A DNA stretch of 64,000 nucleotides from Antedon bifida. Its lineage: Eukaryota > Echinodermata > Crinoidea > Comatulida > Antedonidae. Position 1 is the stretch's first letter. Every line of letters starts with the position of its first letter. Shown one piece after another: positions 49,701-61,525 of this stretch. Location of the stretch: the NCBI GenBank assembly GCA_963402885.1, contig OY727100.1, positions 496,001-560,000 of the forward strand. The letters are read 5' to 3'. The notes under the pieces are model-generated. The model was not told the origin of the DNA and made no database searches. It saw nothing but the letters and a program-made list of their open reading frames with translations. The position numbers were made by a program, and so were the translations under genes.

Positions 49701-52700
49701 AAAGTATAATGACACTTAAAAAATATTCCTTTTTAATTTCCACATTAATTATCAACGGTTATCTAAAAAAGATTTCGAACTCAGTTATTTTTTCATATAA
49801 AATTATATTAAAGCAGATGTAGACATAAACAGTTAGTAGAAATTATTTTCTTTTTAGAATGGAAAAGGGAAGACATTATAAAGTAGTTCTCTTGCAACTT
49901 AAGAGATGAAAGGTAATGTCTCGAATCTGTAATGTGGGATTGTGGTTACCTGAACAAGGCCATGAAAATATTAATAGGACTAGAAATTACCCATAATACC
50001 TTTCGTTAGGTATCTTGGCAAACCCCAATGCGGTAAACGTGACAACTATTTTAAGTTGCAATCTATTTGTTCATTCACGATTATAGATAGAACATCGAAT
50101 ACTAATTATACTTACGTGGATTTAATTGGCGGTACATCATTTTAATGTACATATTTGACCTAAATAAATCTTTGTCATCTTATGTTTTAAGTAACCTTAG
50201 TTACTTCTTTCTACGGATATTAACTCTCGACGACTCGAGTGGTCGACGCTAAAAAAAACCCACAGTATTTGAAAGAATAGTGGTTGCTAATATTAGGTAT
50301 GACGTAGTAATTAACCAATGGCATTGGATGTCTTCGGCATTGCAGAATTAAGATTTACCAAAATTAGCATCAACTTTTAAATTGTCTAAAGCAATTGCAA
50401 TATACGTCTTTTACCGTACATTCTGTCAGTAATATGCCATGGTGATATCACAGAAAGTCGACGCGACGCGCACCCTACAAAATGCATGTCATTTTCATCA
50501 GCTTTTGAACGCTTCATTTCTCAACATGGTTTCAGTTAGCCATTTGATAACTATATTCAAATTTGCATTAACGATATAACACATAAAGTGATAAATGTTT
50601 TTAAAATTAAATTTATGTATTATAAAACAGATAAAATATTGATTTTCTATACAGTATCTTCCACTTTTATTCATCTTTTCTTCTTTGGATTTTGTCTTGA
50701 TGATACGTGATGTGTGTAAGCTACAATGTAGAAGGATGCTTAGATCTAGGTCTAGTTCATTAACTTACTTAGAGTGTGAGCTCTTGTAATTAATTCTGTT
50801 TGCACATTTTGAATAGGTTAATTGGTGGCTTAATGTGCAGTTAGGTGTTCACTTTGTATTACACACACTTGTCTATTCCGTTAACTTAGCACCAGACAAG
50901 CATAAAAATACAAATGTGTATCAATTTATACACACTCCCCCTCAAAACCTGCCACATTGCCACAAATTACTGCTCTAAACTACTACTCATTATAAGTCCA
51001 GTTTCGGAAATATTCACTGTTTTTAGGATCCTATAGAATTTTGTTTGTCATGAGATATATAGCAATGGTGTTGCATGATTACTTTTATTTTTATAACTCA
51101 AGTTTCCACGACGCTTTTCCTTTTCAATTTATCAATATCTTAGAAAATCCTGTATATAAATAACTACGGTTAAAGTAAATGATAAATTAAGTAACAAATG
51201 TAAGTGTATGTAAGCAACCAACAATCTTGTATTTAAGCATACATTACTTTACTACACAATTAAATGTAATTGATTCGACTGCTAACCGACATCAAACCTA
51301 TTTGCTATTGCTGATGCCAAATATGTATGTGATACGACTTTAAATGATAAATGTATATTGAAATTGTTCTCCTTTCGCATTGAAAACTATTTATAACTTC
51401 TCATGTCTGTTTGACTGAGTTTCTTGAAAAAAATCGGTAGCATAATAAGAGGAACAAGCAATTCCATTTATCCTTATACGGTATAAATGTTAACATCTCG
51501 CACAACGTTGGCTCTCTGTACGCAAACTCAGCAGCGACGGCGCGCAACGCAAGCGAGTTGACCAATGACAAGCGACAATTCGACAAATCCATCGTGTGTG
51601 TCTGGAACAGCCCATGGGCTTAATCGAGACTATAAATAAAACAATTAGTAAAATAGTAATAATGAAGCATGATGAATAGTTCATAGATAGATTCATCACG
51701 TGATAGTGTCTGAATTAATCAAATCAGCAAACAGATATTTTAAAATATAATAATTTTGATTGTAGAAATCAAAACCTACAATCAGGATACTTCATATAAA
51801 CAAATCTTATCACGTTAACCTACTAACAATATTTAATTAAGTTTTGAAATACATAATAATATGCATAGATCAATGCCTATCTCATTATCTTATAAGTATG
51901 GCGTCACAGATGTAGCTTTTGTAGTAGATGTTCACCCTTTACGAGGACCATCGCGTGACAGTAATATATTACGTTTCACGTCATGAAGCGTTCGTTTTCA
52001 CGTACTTCTTGAAACACACTCGCCAAGACTAATCACAACTTACTGTCGATCCGTAAGGATCTACTCTTATTGTTTAAATTTGGAAAAAACAATATAATAT
52101 TTGATTTGTGGCGAACGCCTAACTTTGACCATTTCACTTCGGCAGTCGCTGTAGTACAGTTAAGCTGTCTACACTATCAAACTTTATGTGACAAAAACAA
52201 TATGATGTGACCATGGACACGATGATGTCATATCACTACCATATTTAAACATATTACTACCGTATTTGGACACATCACACTTTTGTCGCCAGACTAGTTT
52301 GATAGTGTAGACAGAACTTAGAAGTATACTTTTTCGAGATGTTTAAAAAAACTATTGAACGCATCACGGGTGACAGTAACAAAAAAAATGTTAGAATCTG
52401 CACCAATTGTACTACAAAGGTGTAAAAGTTCTGAAATGAAGAAGTTCAATGCATTGTGGTTATTGTATCCTTCAAAATGAACTTTGAACTTGTTAAATAC
52501 ACACAAATACATACTGATGAATACACAAACTGTTACTGAAGTGAAGTCCCAATACAGGCTGTATTTCAATTCTGTGATTTATGTATAATACATATTCGTA
52601 ATGGATTTAAAAATCAAAATTTTGTTTTAAAATGCATTGATAACATTTGTAGCGTTTTTTCTATTCAATTCTTATAATATTATGCAATATTATTTACGGC

Positions 52701-55700
52701 TGATGCATTTAGAAAATTAATGTGAATAATGTGGTACTATATAATAAATTAAAACAGACATTCGATTATTTATAAGGCATTGTTTCAAATGAATATTGGT
52801 CGTGATTTCTAAAATAATAAAAAACGTGTTCTAAATTAAGTAATAGTTAATGATGTCGGTAGTAAACCTGCTAAGGAAACAATCACAACTGATACATTTG
52901 TTGTTAAGTTTCGTCAATAATATAATAGTATGTGATTTTGTAAAAAAAAAGAAGAAAGAAACGCCAGCAGCATTTGTTCTATTTACCATTACTTGGTTGC
53001 CACCGTATGGACGTAAGCGCAACGCAAGTAATTTGACCAATCACGTTGGATTATCCGAACTGTCGCTTGTAATTGCGCGTATGTCCCTGCGTTTACACAC
53101 AGCGTCAATCGGTATTTATATTTTTTTTTAGCTGCTGCAAGGCACTAACAACGAGTTTAAAGTTTTCTTTTCTTGTCCAAGAATATGTTTGCTTTAATTT
53201 GCAATCAACCATTTTTCCCAAATGATGTGTGGGTATTTTATGGCAATTATTCATATTATATCATCTTTGTTATCTAATTTATAATATATTAATATTTTTG
53301 AATTAGAAATTAATAAATTTAATTGAATTGAAAAAGAAAAAGATAAAATGCCTTAAGATATTTGATATACGGTATTAAAAAGACAAACATCCGGGCTATC
53401 ATCGCTGACAACACAGATCACTGTAATCTAATTCGTAAATTTGATTCTAAATGATCAGACTATTATTTCGTATTGAAAAAAACTACTACGCTTCAAGCAA
53501 AACTAATATTGTATCAAATATTTACGTAATATGTTTTTCTAATACAAAATAATGAATGATTCCTTTTTGTTAAATAAACAAGTGTTTGAAACTAGATACT
53601 TGAGATTGTATTGCAAGTGACAATGTGTTCTTTCCTTTGTGTTGCTGCAATTTTATATTACTTCAGAAATGTAATTCCTTTGATACATTATAACATTTCC
53701 TATAGTAATTAGTTTTACTATCATTGCTTCTCAATAAATCATATAAAAGGGTCAGACAATATTATGAGTTTTTAAAGGAATTCGATACAAATGTATCGTT
53801 ATCATTAAAATAAAAATCATTCATACAATATTTTGAAAAGAATATTCATGTAATGCGCGTACATATCACACTAAATATGCGCGTACATATCACACTAAAT
53901 ATGCGCGTACATATCACACTAAATATGCGCGTACATATCACACTAAATATGCGCGTATGTATCACAACGATAAAATATGTGCGTGCATATCACAATGATA
54001 AAATATGCGCGTGCAACAAAATGTTAAAATATTCAACATTTAAAGTTGTTTTGTATCTTCATCCGGAAGTTATGACCATTTACCAGCGAACCCCAACGTC
54101 AAAAATTCATAATTAATCTTGTTTTTAATCCAAAAAGAACATTGCAACGAAAATTATTATGACTAAAATGTAGTGACTATCAGGCCCAATTACTTACTAG
54201 CTTTATGCTGACGTTTATGTGGCCCTAAATGCAATTTTGATGGCAAAACATCAACTTGATAAATACATTTTTAAACCATGTATTAAAAGATTTGTTTTCA
54301 TAAGATGATAGTGTGTTATTTGATAGTTATTATATAAGTGTGTTTAAGGCTAAGACCTTGTGAATACAATGTGCGTCAACTAGTGCTTCATCTCTTCATT
54401 CTCTTTCAAAGAAAAACCTCTACACATATTTGTATAATAATTTGTTTATTGGGAAATAAATTTATAATTTCACAATCTCTTCTTTTTTTGTCATCAAATT
54501 ATAATTATTTCATGGTAATTTTGTTTCAATTTTAACCGAATTTTCTAATCTGTGTTTAATATCATTTTATCTTGTTGTATGTATTCCACTTTTCATGATT
54601 TGTATTACTTTTGTATATTAGTATTTTTATAATCTTTAATCAACCTTTCTTCTTCAATTGTATTGACATTTTATACCATTTTATCTCTAAAATAACTCTA
54701 TCTTGTTATTGAGGATCATTTTTGTATTTATATTTCTCTCCTCGTTTCCTTGACTTATCCGTCGCGTTTCCCTTTCTCATTATCTTCAGTATGATGTATG
54801 AGCCATTCAAAAGAATAGAATATGTGCAATTGTTTGCTAACGATCGAATGAATTGTAGGTTTCATTAAGAAAGTCAGAGACTATACTATGTCGGAAATAT
54901 ACAGGATTGAGGGATGGTCAAAACCGTTTCAGATTTTCAACACTGTACATTGCATGCAATTTATTTAATCTAAACTTTAAAAGATACTAATTTGTATTAT
55001 CATTTATTTAAGATTTATCACTTTGTATTATTTAATGATTCTTCTAAGGTACAAAACAAAATTGTAAGATTTTGACAATAAAGTAGACTTGTATCTTGAT
55101 ACTCGAAATATAGTATACTATTTACAATTAAAGTATCAACATCATTAGAAAAATCATAAAAACACATCAGAAAAGAGAACGACTTATCCATTGTCCCGTA
55201 CCCGTGTGAACACAGAATATTCCTTCATCGAAATGTTTTCAATTATTGTTCATATCTATCTTCTTACAAATACTGGGTCCAATTAGGAGCATTTCATTGA
55301 AACTTGTTAATTGATTCGATACACATCTTATTCCTTTTTATACCGTCCACATCGGTCGACAAAACTTCAGTTCAATTATCTCTGTAATGGACACTACGGG
55401 GGTTTAATGGTAATGATTAAGATTGCTACGTGAATTCATAATTATGAATTATTCTAACCATTACCGTACCGTCCACCTTAACTTTTAATTTTATCCTTTG
55501 GCAATGTATTTATATTAATTACAACTTTGTGTTAAGTAAAACGTATGTTGTAGTTAATTTACTGTTAAAATCTTTAATTTACTTTATGTTTTTGTAAACT
55601 TTTAAACCATCGTGAGAGACGGGATAATGCCACAAAATAGCCCGTGGCTGAAATAGGGAATTATTGACATTTAAATTTATTTAATACATTTATTTGATGT

Positions 55701-58700
55701 TTCTCTGAAATGTAGATTAAAATATAAATTTCATTATTTTGTTTATGACGATATGATGTCTGGTGTTATTATCTCGCGCACGTGGAATAAATTCGTAAAA
55801 TGTTTCAGTATTGTTCGGAACGTGACTAGATAGCGGTTTTACTGACCAATCACCACACTCGTATGGCTACTCAAACTTATCCAAAGATATAGCATAAATT
55901 AACGACATTTATGGTTAGGCCTAAAGCTTGGTTTCCACTAGGACGTAACGCAAGGACGTAAGAAAGTTGACCAATGACAATCGATGGATTATTTTGAACT
56001 ATCAGTGTGATTGGTCAACTCGCTTGCGTTGCTTCCGTCCTTGCGTTGTGTCCTAATGGGAACCAAGCTTTATAGAACAGAACAAGGAAAGAAAGATTAA
56101 AACAACAGTATTTACTTAACTAAACTTGATTAACTTGATCGTATATTATTCTTTGCTTTAAGTTATGATATTAGACCTATGCATTAGCAATGTTTTCTTC
56201 CTTTTTTTAGAATCTGCACAACTGGCCTGTTCTCGTTGTAATTCGAGAGCTTGTGTTTGTAGGTGTTTGAACAGAATTGCGTCATTAGACCCAACAATGT
56301 TACGTAAGTTTATCTTTCAGTGACGTATCAAGAGGGTTATGGCCTCTTCAGGGAGACCGCTCTTGTTGATTGTCGCAACTTTATCACCCATGTATGTTTT
56401 GATTTCTGTAAAAATAAACCATTATGAATTGTAACGATTGCACTGCGCAATAAAGCGGAAAGACAGTGCGCATGTGGACAAACCAATCGACGCTAAATCG
56501 TTGAAGTTGAGTTAATCATGACGTCACAGATTAATGTGTGCGCGTGTCTGTCACGCTCTATTGCTTCGTGTCAATCGAAATGAGATTTAGTTTAAGTTTG
56601 GTTCCCAGTTGGATGCAACAACAACAAAACAACGTAGGTGTGAGGCAGGTGAGTTGACCAATTGAAAGCGACAGTTCGGATGATCCATCTCTCCGTGTTG
56701 ATCAAATGACTTGCTCTTATGTGTTGCGTCTGACCAAGTGGGAACCAAGCCTTAGAAAGGAATGCCGAAATTGCCAAATCTCAAAATCAAATTTACTATA
56801 AAGCTCTGTCTACACTATCAAACTTTATGTGACAACAAAATGTAATGTGTCCATATATGTCATATCACTACCATATTTGGACATATCAATACCATGTTTG
56901 GGCACATCACACTTTTTTGTCAAACTAGTTTGATGGTGTAAACAGAGCTTAAGAATAAAAGCTCTATGAATTTACTATTGGACAATGCGAGTGCAAACGT
57001 TAATGATCTTCGTAGTGTACCATCTTCTATGTATTGTTTATCATTTCCGCATTTCATTTACTTACTAATTTCGTTTTTCTTTCTTTTTTAGCAAATTTTT
57101 GTAGAAAACGATCGTTTCCTGAAAGTGTCCAGGTAAAGTTTCATCTTTAATTGTGGTTTTTAATTTCAAAGGAAAAACACAAACAATACAATGTTGTAAT
57201 TATACCATTCCAACGATCACTACAATACAATGTTGTAATTATACCATTGCAACGATCACTACAACAAAACATGATGAAGCACCACTCACATAATTATGAT
57301 AACATTGATATTAAATGATAATGATGATGATGACGATTGTAAATGATGATGACGATGATAAATGATGATAATGATGATGATGATAAATGATGACGATGAT
57401 GATAAATGATGATGACGATGATGATAAATGATGATGACGATGATGTATGATGATAATGAAGATGATGATGATGATTATGATGGTGCTGATGATGACGATG
57501 AAGATAAATATTTTACTCATACGCTCCTAGACACGCAACACTTTTCTAATAATTCTTGATAAAAACAATAATGGCCAAAGTAATGGCTATAGAAACTCGA
57601 CTTGTGGTTATTCACCGTCATCAAATGCTTTCTAATAATGTTCTTGAAACTATTTTGCTAATATAGGTATAATTAATTTCAACCTTATTTTTTAGGGTCA
57701 CCTCGAGCAAGAACCCACGCAAACTGAAAGTTCATCAGATCTATCAAGGTGTAAAAAGGCAAGTTTTTATGTTCAAAATGAATGTTAGAGTCGAGTTAAC
57801 AATGTTAGTATGACATGTTGTCAAATATCAATACTGCGTACCATATTTGATACTTCTTAACAATAATTGGATCCTATATAATTGTTTTGTTAGATGGGCT
57901 GTAAAGTCGATTTTCACGCGAGTTCATTGCTTTAGGGCCTGTTCACACTGGGGAAAATACGTCGTTCTGAGGTCACGAACAGTGCTTGAAATTTTCTAGC
58001 CAATCGGTGTTAATGTAACTTGTCTGACGCCTTATCATGTTTTTATTTTAAAACGTACGTAAGACATGTCAAAAAGTAGAATGATCCGTTTCATTTGGGA
58101 CATTAGCAAATTAAAATTTACAGAGAATGACAAAAATAATATTTTGATGGTTCAGTTATATTTCTACGTTTGTAAAATTGTTTTAAGTGTACATATACCA
58201 CAGAAAGGCACATAACTTTTACATAAGAATTAAAGTATTTGTACGCGCGCGTGAAAATAATGATACGAGTTTTGCACGCATGCGTATGAATTCAACCGCG
58301 TTAATAGTGTACGCGCGCGTTAACTTTGAGGCTCTTCTTTCTAGAAAGAAAAAGAAACTCACACAAATCGTAATAAAAATAATATACAGTGATAGATACC
58401 ATTATTTCATCATAAAATAAAAATTCAAAGAAATTTGATAGAAATTGAAATAAAATCAAAGATGTCCATATAAACGTCCGTTTTAGCATTATGAAATATA
58501 GCATGTAATCCATCGTTGACATCTGGAAATACGTTGTAGGAATAATATTTAGTTCAAACCAGAGTGGTTTTTGACAAGAACATCATCTTTCTGCTCGGAC
58601 ATTCATTTCTAGAGCAGTATCAATGTTTAAAGATAACATTGATGGTTATACAATCTGCCTTGTCTGACGTTTTCTATGAAAATAAAAATGCTGTATAATT

Positions 58701-60003
58701 TTACCAACTCCGTCAAAGTTGAACCCACAAATATATACATTGACGGAATAACAGGTAAAAATGTAATATTAATAATTAATTATTCTAAATCCAATATGAA
58801 AGTTTATATTATTGTTTAATATTGAATTAAAATGGACATGCTCTCCGTAAAGACGCAACTCAGGGACTTAAGCGCAACGTAAGTGATTTGACCAATCACA
58901 AGCGATGGATTATTCTAACAGTCGTTTGTGATTGGTCAACTCGCTTCCGTTGTGTCTACGTCCTTGCATTGCGTCACTAGTGGGAACCAAGCTTAATAGA
59001 CAAAAACATATATATTTCTTAATGGCTTTTTATAGCTTATTGATTTCTATTTTTCCTGATATATCATATTTCTGTTAAGCCGCTTTTAAAATCTACAGTG
59101 TTAGTGTACCGTGTCATTTATTTTCATAATATGTCATATTTGTATATCATTCCTGATACTTACTGTGATATATTGTTTTTATTGCTGGCTAATGTCAAAT
59201 TGAAACTTAAGATAACCAATATAATTCCGTATAACTGAATTGAAAACATACATGTAGTTTTTAATTTTTTTCAAAGAACTCTTAAAATGATGGCGATAAT
59301 ATGTCTCGCAAATCACATGTTTTTTAAGATGTATTGTCGCTCTAAAAGTATTTACCTGAAAAATGTAATTTAAAGCAAAGATACTTCAATTATCTGTCAG
59401 ACAATGGTTTTTGGTTCAAATTAAACGTTTCTTTTGTCTTTTTATAGGCCTAAGTGAAATAATTTTTTTAACTTTATTAAAACTGAAAAATTGCCTAATT
59501 AAAGTCTGATTTTATTAATCTTCATTTTTCATGTTTTTGTGAGACAATACATCTTTAAGCTTTGTTTTCCTTTTAATCCACCTTTGTCTCTGAAAACAAG
59601 AGATAACGATGTTCATCCTTTCCAACCATCATTCCATACAAACACACTTGTTTTTGGTTATGATGTTTGAATGTTGGTGTCACATACAGTATTATGTGAC
59701 GCCTTTACCTAAACACTAACATAATACAGACGTTACATGTGATACGGTATTGAGACTTGTTGATTGTGTGTTTTGTTTATGAGGTGTTACGATTAATTAC
59801 ACGTGATGATCGTGTTTTGTGCGCGCGCGTCATCACGTGGTGTATAGTTGAACTTGTGGTATCGATTTGGTTGTATTCTTCAGCGATTAATAAAATTAAT
59901 TTTGTTTTAATTATCTTTTCAGCTTATGAGCCTGATGCAAATTCTGTTAACGTCGAGCGCCAAGGAAAGGAGAATTCTTCTGAACACATGCACGGACTAT
60001 TAA
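43790..60003 (+). CDS. Secreted cysteine-rich peptide precursor, family unknown
   Basis: Five exons: 43790-43856, 56211-56303, 57092-57132, 57696-57758 and 59923-60003. Donors are GTAAGT, GTAAGT, GTAAAG and GCAAGT (a GC-AG intron); all acceptors have strong pyrimidine tracts. The product is 114 aa. Residues 1-22 are a signal peptide (hydrophobic LGLVLVLSLLL), with cleavage likely near Ala25 leaving an N-terminal Gln. A basic site RKR (58-60) follows a 32-residue segment with six cysteines: ACSRCNSRACVCRC at 28-41 and Cys57. The spacing is C-x2-C-x4-C-x-C-x-C-x15-C. An acidic linker (68-83) then leads to a basic tail with Cys86 and Cys111, KK and RR. I recognise no family; the spacing CVxxC recalls endothelin but the rest does not fit. 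Using GTGTAA at 57749 as donor instead ends the protein at about 85 aa, keeping the six-Cys core. AATAAA follows 56 bases after the stop. Confidence 0.72.
44575..45075. repeat. 72-bp satellite, about seven units
   Basis: The unit includes ACTGAGATTCGCTAAGATTA, AACAATCGGTCGAACCTACA and TTAACTCGGAACATTCTG. The period of 72 is divisible by three, so both strands stay open across the array (24-residue repeats), but no codon logic suggests a gene. On the minus strand each unit has TAGGTTCGACC, a pol III B-box-like motif, and TTAGCGAATCTC. Confidence 0.95.
45592..45743. mobile_element. Family A TIR element
   Basis: TAAGCTCTGTCTATCAAACT at the left (shortened) and GATAGTGTAGACAGAACTT at the right. 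The interior repeats GCCAAAATATGGTAGTGATA and GCCCAAATATGGTATTGATA. Confidence 0.82.
45757..45812. repeat. Perfect 27-bp palindrome
   Basis: Arms at 45757-45783 and 45786-45812 are exact inverted repeats (containing TCACGTCGCCTAGCAAAACT) separated by two bases. It sits 13 bases from the end of a family A element. Confidence 0.95.
46490..46723 (+). promoter_or_regulatory. Possible alternative promoter and untranslated first exon
   Basis: GAGCATGCGCAGAATG (NRF1-like GCATGCGC) and a GC-rich GTGGCGCGCCGTCTCC patch precede a stretch ending in TTACTGCA|GTAAGTAT, an excellent donor. No long frame is present. It could feed the exon at 56211, but no acceptor pairing can be shown. Confidence 0.25.
47300..47420. 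mobile_element. Family B element, right end lost
   Basis: AAGCTTGGTTTCCCACTAGA, GAGTTGACCAATGACAAAGT, TTGCTTGTGATTGCTCAATT and CTTGCGTTGCGCTTAC are present; the right terminal repeat is missing. Confidence 0.75.
48458..48570. mobile_element. Family B element, partial
   Basis: TTCGACCAATCACAATCGAT, CGACTGTCGCTTGTCATTTG and CTCGCTTGCGTTGCGC mark the core; the ends are degraded. Confidence 0.7.
51503..51622. mobile_element. Family B element, partial
   Basis: GCGCAACGCAAGCGAGTTGA, CCAATGACAAGCGACAATTC and AATCCATCG are family B core pieces; the distal half is lost. Confidence 0.65.
52161..52320. mobile_element. Family A TIR element
   Basis: TAAGCTGTCTACACTATCAA and TTTGATAGTGTAGACAGAAC bound the copy. 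The interior has CACTACCATATTTAAACATA. Confidence 0.85.
52991..53108. mobile_element. Family B element, diverged
   Basis: ACTTGGTTGCCACCGTATGG, TAATTTGACCAATCACG and GAACTGTCGCTTGTAATTGC. The right terminus is altered. Confidence 0.7.
53853..54013. repeat. 24-bp tandem repeat
   Basis: ATGCGCGTACATATCACACT followed by AAAT occurs four times exactly, then in diverged units (GCGCGTATGTATCACAACG, GTGCGTGCATATCACAATG). The period is a multiple of three, so the apparent MRVHITLN protein repeat is an artefact. Confidence 0.93.
55923..56072. mobile_element. Family B element, complete
   Basis: AAAGCTTGGTTTCCACTAGG at the left is mirrored by CCTAATGGGAACCAAGCTTT at the right. The core has AGTTGACCAATGACAATCGA and GTGTGATTGGTCAACTCGC. 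It lies about 140 bases before exon 2 of the peptide gene. Confidence 0.9.
56592..56754. mobile_element. Family B element, complete but diverged; peptide gene intron 2
   Basis: TAAGTTTGGTTCCCAGTTGG and CAAGTGGGAACCAAGCCTTA bound it. The core GTGAGTTGACCAATTGAAAG is recognisable. Confidence 0.85.
56801..56950. mobile_element. Family A TIR element, peptide gene intron 2
   Basis: AAGCTCTGTCTACACTATCA at the left is mirrored by TGATGGTGTAAACAGAGCTT at the right. It sits 47 bases after the family B copy, so two unrelated elements are side by side. Confidence 0.88.
57308..57512. repeat. GAT/GAC microsatellite, peptide gene intron 3
   Basis: Imperfect ATGATGATGACGATGATAA repeats extend over about 200 bases. 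Preceding it, ACAATACAATGTTGTAATTA is directly duplicated at about 57184 and 57221. Confidence 0.92.
58840..58996. mobile_element. Family B element, peptide gene intron 4
   Basis: GTGATTTGACCAATCACAAG, TCGTTTGTGATTGGTCAACT and CACTAGTGGGAACCAAGCTT. The left terminal repeat is degraded; the right one is intact. Confidence 0.85.
59323..59558. mobile_element. Family D TIR element, short copy
   Basis: TTAAGATGTATTGTCGC and GAGACAATACATCTTTAA form inverted ends like those of 23290-23846, with a shorter interior. It is in intron 4 of the peptide gene. Confidence 0.7.
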
Positions 60004-60058
60004 ACTTTTTCTTTTGCGTATTTAATAACAAAATATTTAAAAAAAACATTTAAAATGT

Positions 60059-60064
60059 AATAAA
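60059..60064 (+). terminator. Poly(A) signal of the peptide gene
   Basis: AATAAA begins 56 bases after the TAA at 60001-60003, which supports exon 5 as the last exon. Confidence 0.5.
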
Positions 60065-60572
60065 AAAGATACCTTTAAAAGGAGAGAAAGCTGTGGATTG
60101 CATACTGATGTTAAATTGAGCAGAGTGTTTTCCTCCTCGTCTTAATTATCGCTTCAGTATCCGTTCCATTCTGACAATCGAGGTCATAATATTTTGAAAC
60201 GTGGAGAAAACTATACTGTCAAACTTGTAATGATTGGAGATTGTTTCACCGTAGGAAACAGCACACTAATAAGAATGAAATAGCTAGTATACCTACTTAT
60301 TTTCTAAGTGAAATTGATGTATAGTCTTGAAGAATAATTAAATGACTACAGGCTTTGCGTCGGTAATCTCATAACAATACGACGGAATACATACAGCATC
60401 TAAATTGAAAGAAATGTATCTGACGTTTTTAGAACGGTAGAAACGAACATTTAATGTAAACACATATTTTGACAAATAAATGTCAAAAAGATTAATAATA
60501 CTTAATATAACATATCTTGAAATGTCTGGAAATCGCGAGGTTTATTGATTTATTTTTAAATGGTATGTAATC

Positions 60573-60672
60573 ACTGATGTGACGTCATTTATTCGACAAC
60601 TGATGTGACGTCATTTATTCGACCACTGATGTGACGTCATTTATTCGACCACTGATGTGACGTCATTTATAC
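60573..60672. repeat. 26-bp tandem repeat with four CRE palindromes
   Basis: ACTGATGTGACGTCATTTAT plus TCGACC repeats with period 26. The perfect CRE TGACGTCA occurs at 60580, 60606, 60632 and 60658. CREB/ATF proteins bind this octamer in all animals, so the array could act as an enhancer, or it may be a neutral minisatellite. Confidence 0.93.
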
Positions 60673-61011
60673 CGGAATATAATCAAATAGTCCATTATGT
60701 ACAAATACATTCAATAAAAGGTTATTTTTCTATTAAAGTATGGATTTATTTGTTTTAAGTATTAAATTACTTTGTACTGATAATTCATCATTATGAATAA
60801 TATTTATTTGAAAAGTGTGTGTGAGTTATTTTGTTTATTTATAGTTTCAATAAGTTTAGAATCGAAATGAACAATAAATGGTTTTCAAGCTCTTGTTGTA
60901 AGTGTACACGTTGTCTGAATGTAAAATAAACCTTTTTATTCGTTATGTCGACAGAAAGGAGGTCAAAATGAATTTGTATTTTACCTCCACAACACACTTG
61001 GTCAAGTGTAT

Positions 61012-61156
61012 CTAAAGCTTGGTTCCCACTGGAGACAAAACGTAAGGATGTAACGCAAAGCAAGCGTGTTGACTAGTAACACGCGAAAGTTCGAATAATC
61101 CGAAGCTTGTGATTGGTCAACTCGCTTACGTTGCGTTCTAGAGGGAACCAAGCTTA
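61012..61156. mobile_element. Family B element, complete
   Basis: TAAAGCTTGGTTCCCACTGG at the left is mirrored by TAGAGGGAACCAAGCTTA at the right. The core has AGCTTGTGATTGGTCAACTC. Confidence 0.9.
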
Positions 61157-61215
61157 AATGTCCGTATAATATCATAGTACAGCATCATATGTGTTTCATA
61201 ATGTAAGCCTACACT

Positions 61216-61525
61216 TAGTGAGTGGCCGAGCGGTTAAGACAGTGGAACCGTAATTACGTAGTCATAACATCGGCACGGGTTCGAGGCTCACTCACTCCAT
61301 GGTTCTGGTGGTAGAATGAGTCTTCTCGGATAAGGACTATAAACCGTAGGTCCAGTGTACACATCTAGCTCATGTGCACTTTAAAGAACCTAGTACATCT
61401 TTCGAGACGAGTCGGGGGTTACCCCGGTGTATTAGTACATCACAGCCACTGATCACCAACTGGGCCCTCTGGGAGACCAGTCTTTGACTGAAGAGGTTAC
61501 CCAGTATAAATATTTATTTCAATCT
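61216..61525 (+). mobile_element. Leu/Ser-type tRNA-derived SINE
   Basis: The head looks like a class II tRNA: TGGCCGAGCGGTTAAG (A box, 61223) and GGGTTCGAGGCTCACTCAC (B box, 61278), with TAGTGAG and CTCACTC able to form the acceptor stem. A body of about 220 bases follows (CTCGGATAAGGACTATAAAC, GTCGGGGGTTACCCCGG), ending in ATTTATTTCAATC-type A/T tail sequence. Confidence 0.8.

Larger units (their letters stand above)
43857..56210. other. 12.4-kb first intron of the peptide gene
   Basis: Repeat-rich. It holds a 72-bp satellite, a perfect palindrome, family A and B elements and a 24-bp tandem repeat. No additional coding exon was recognised, although a GC-richer segment at 46490-46723 ending in a good donor could be an alternative first exon. 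Confidence 0.6.

Noticed and set aside
53853-54116. Frame with MRVHITLN repeats
   Set aside because: 24-bp tandem repeat; no splice or homology support.
56211-57132. Assignment of the peptide to endothelin or agouti families
   Set aside because: CVCRC has the same C-x3-C spacing as endothelin CVYFC and the segment has CxC as in agouti, but the remaining cysteine spacing and flanking residues do not match.
57311-57520. Minus-strand frame rich in Ile, His and Ser
   Set aside because: Translation of a GAT/GAC microsatellite.
59757-60053. 98-codon frame overlapping exon 5 of the peptide gene
   Set aside because: It reads through the intron and uses a different phase from the one given by exons 1-4; no GT donor of matching phase was found upstream.
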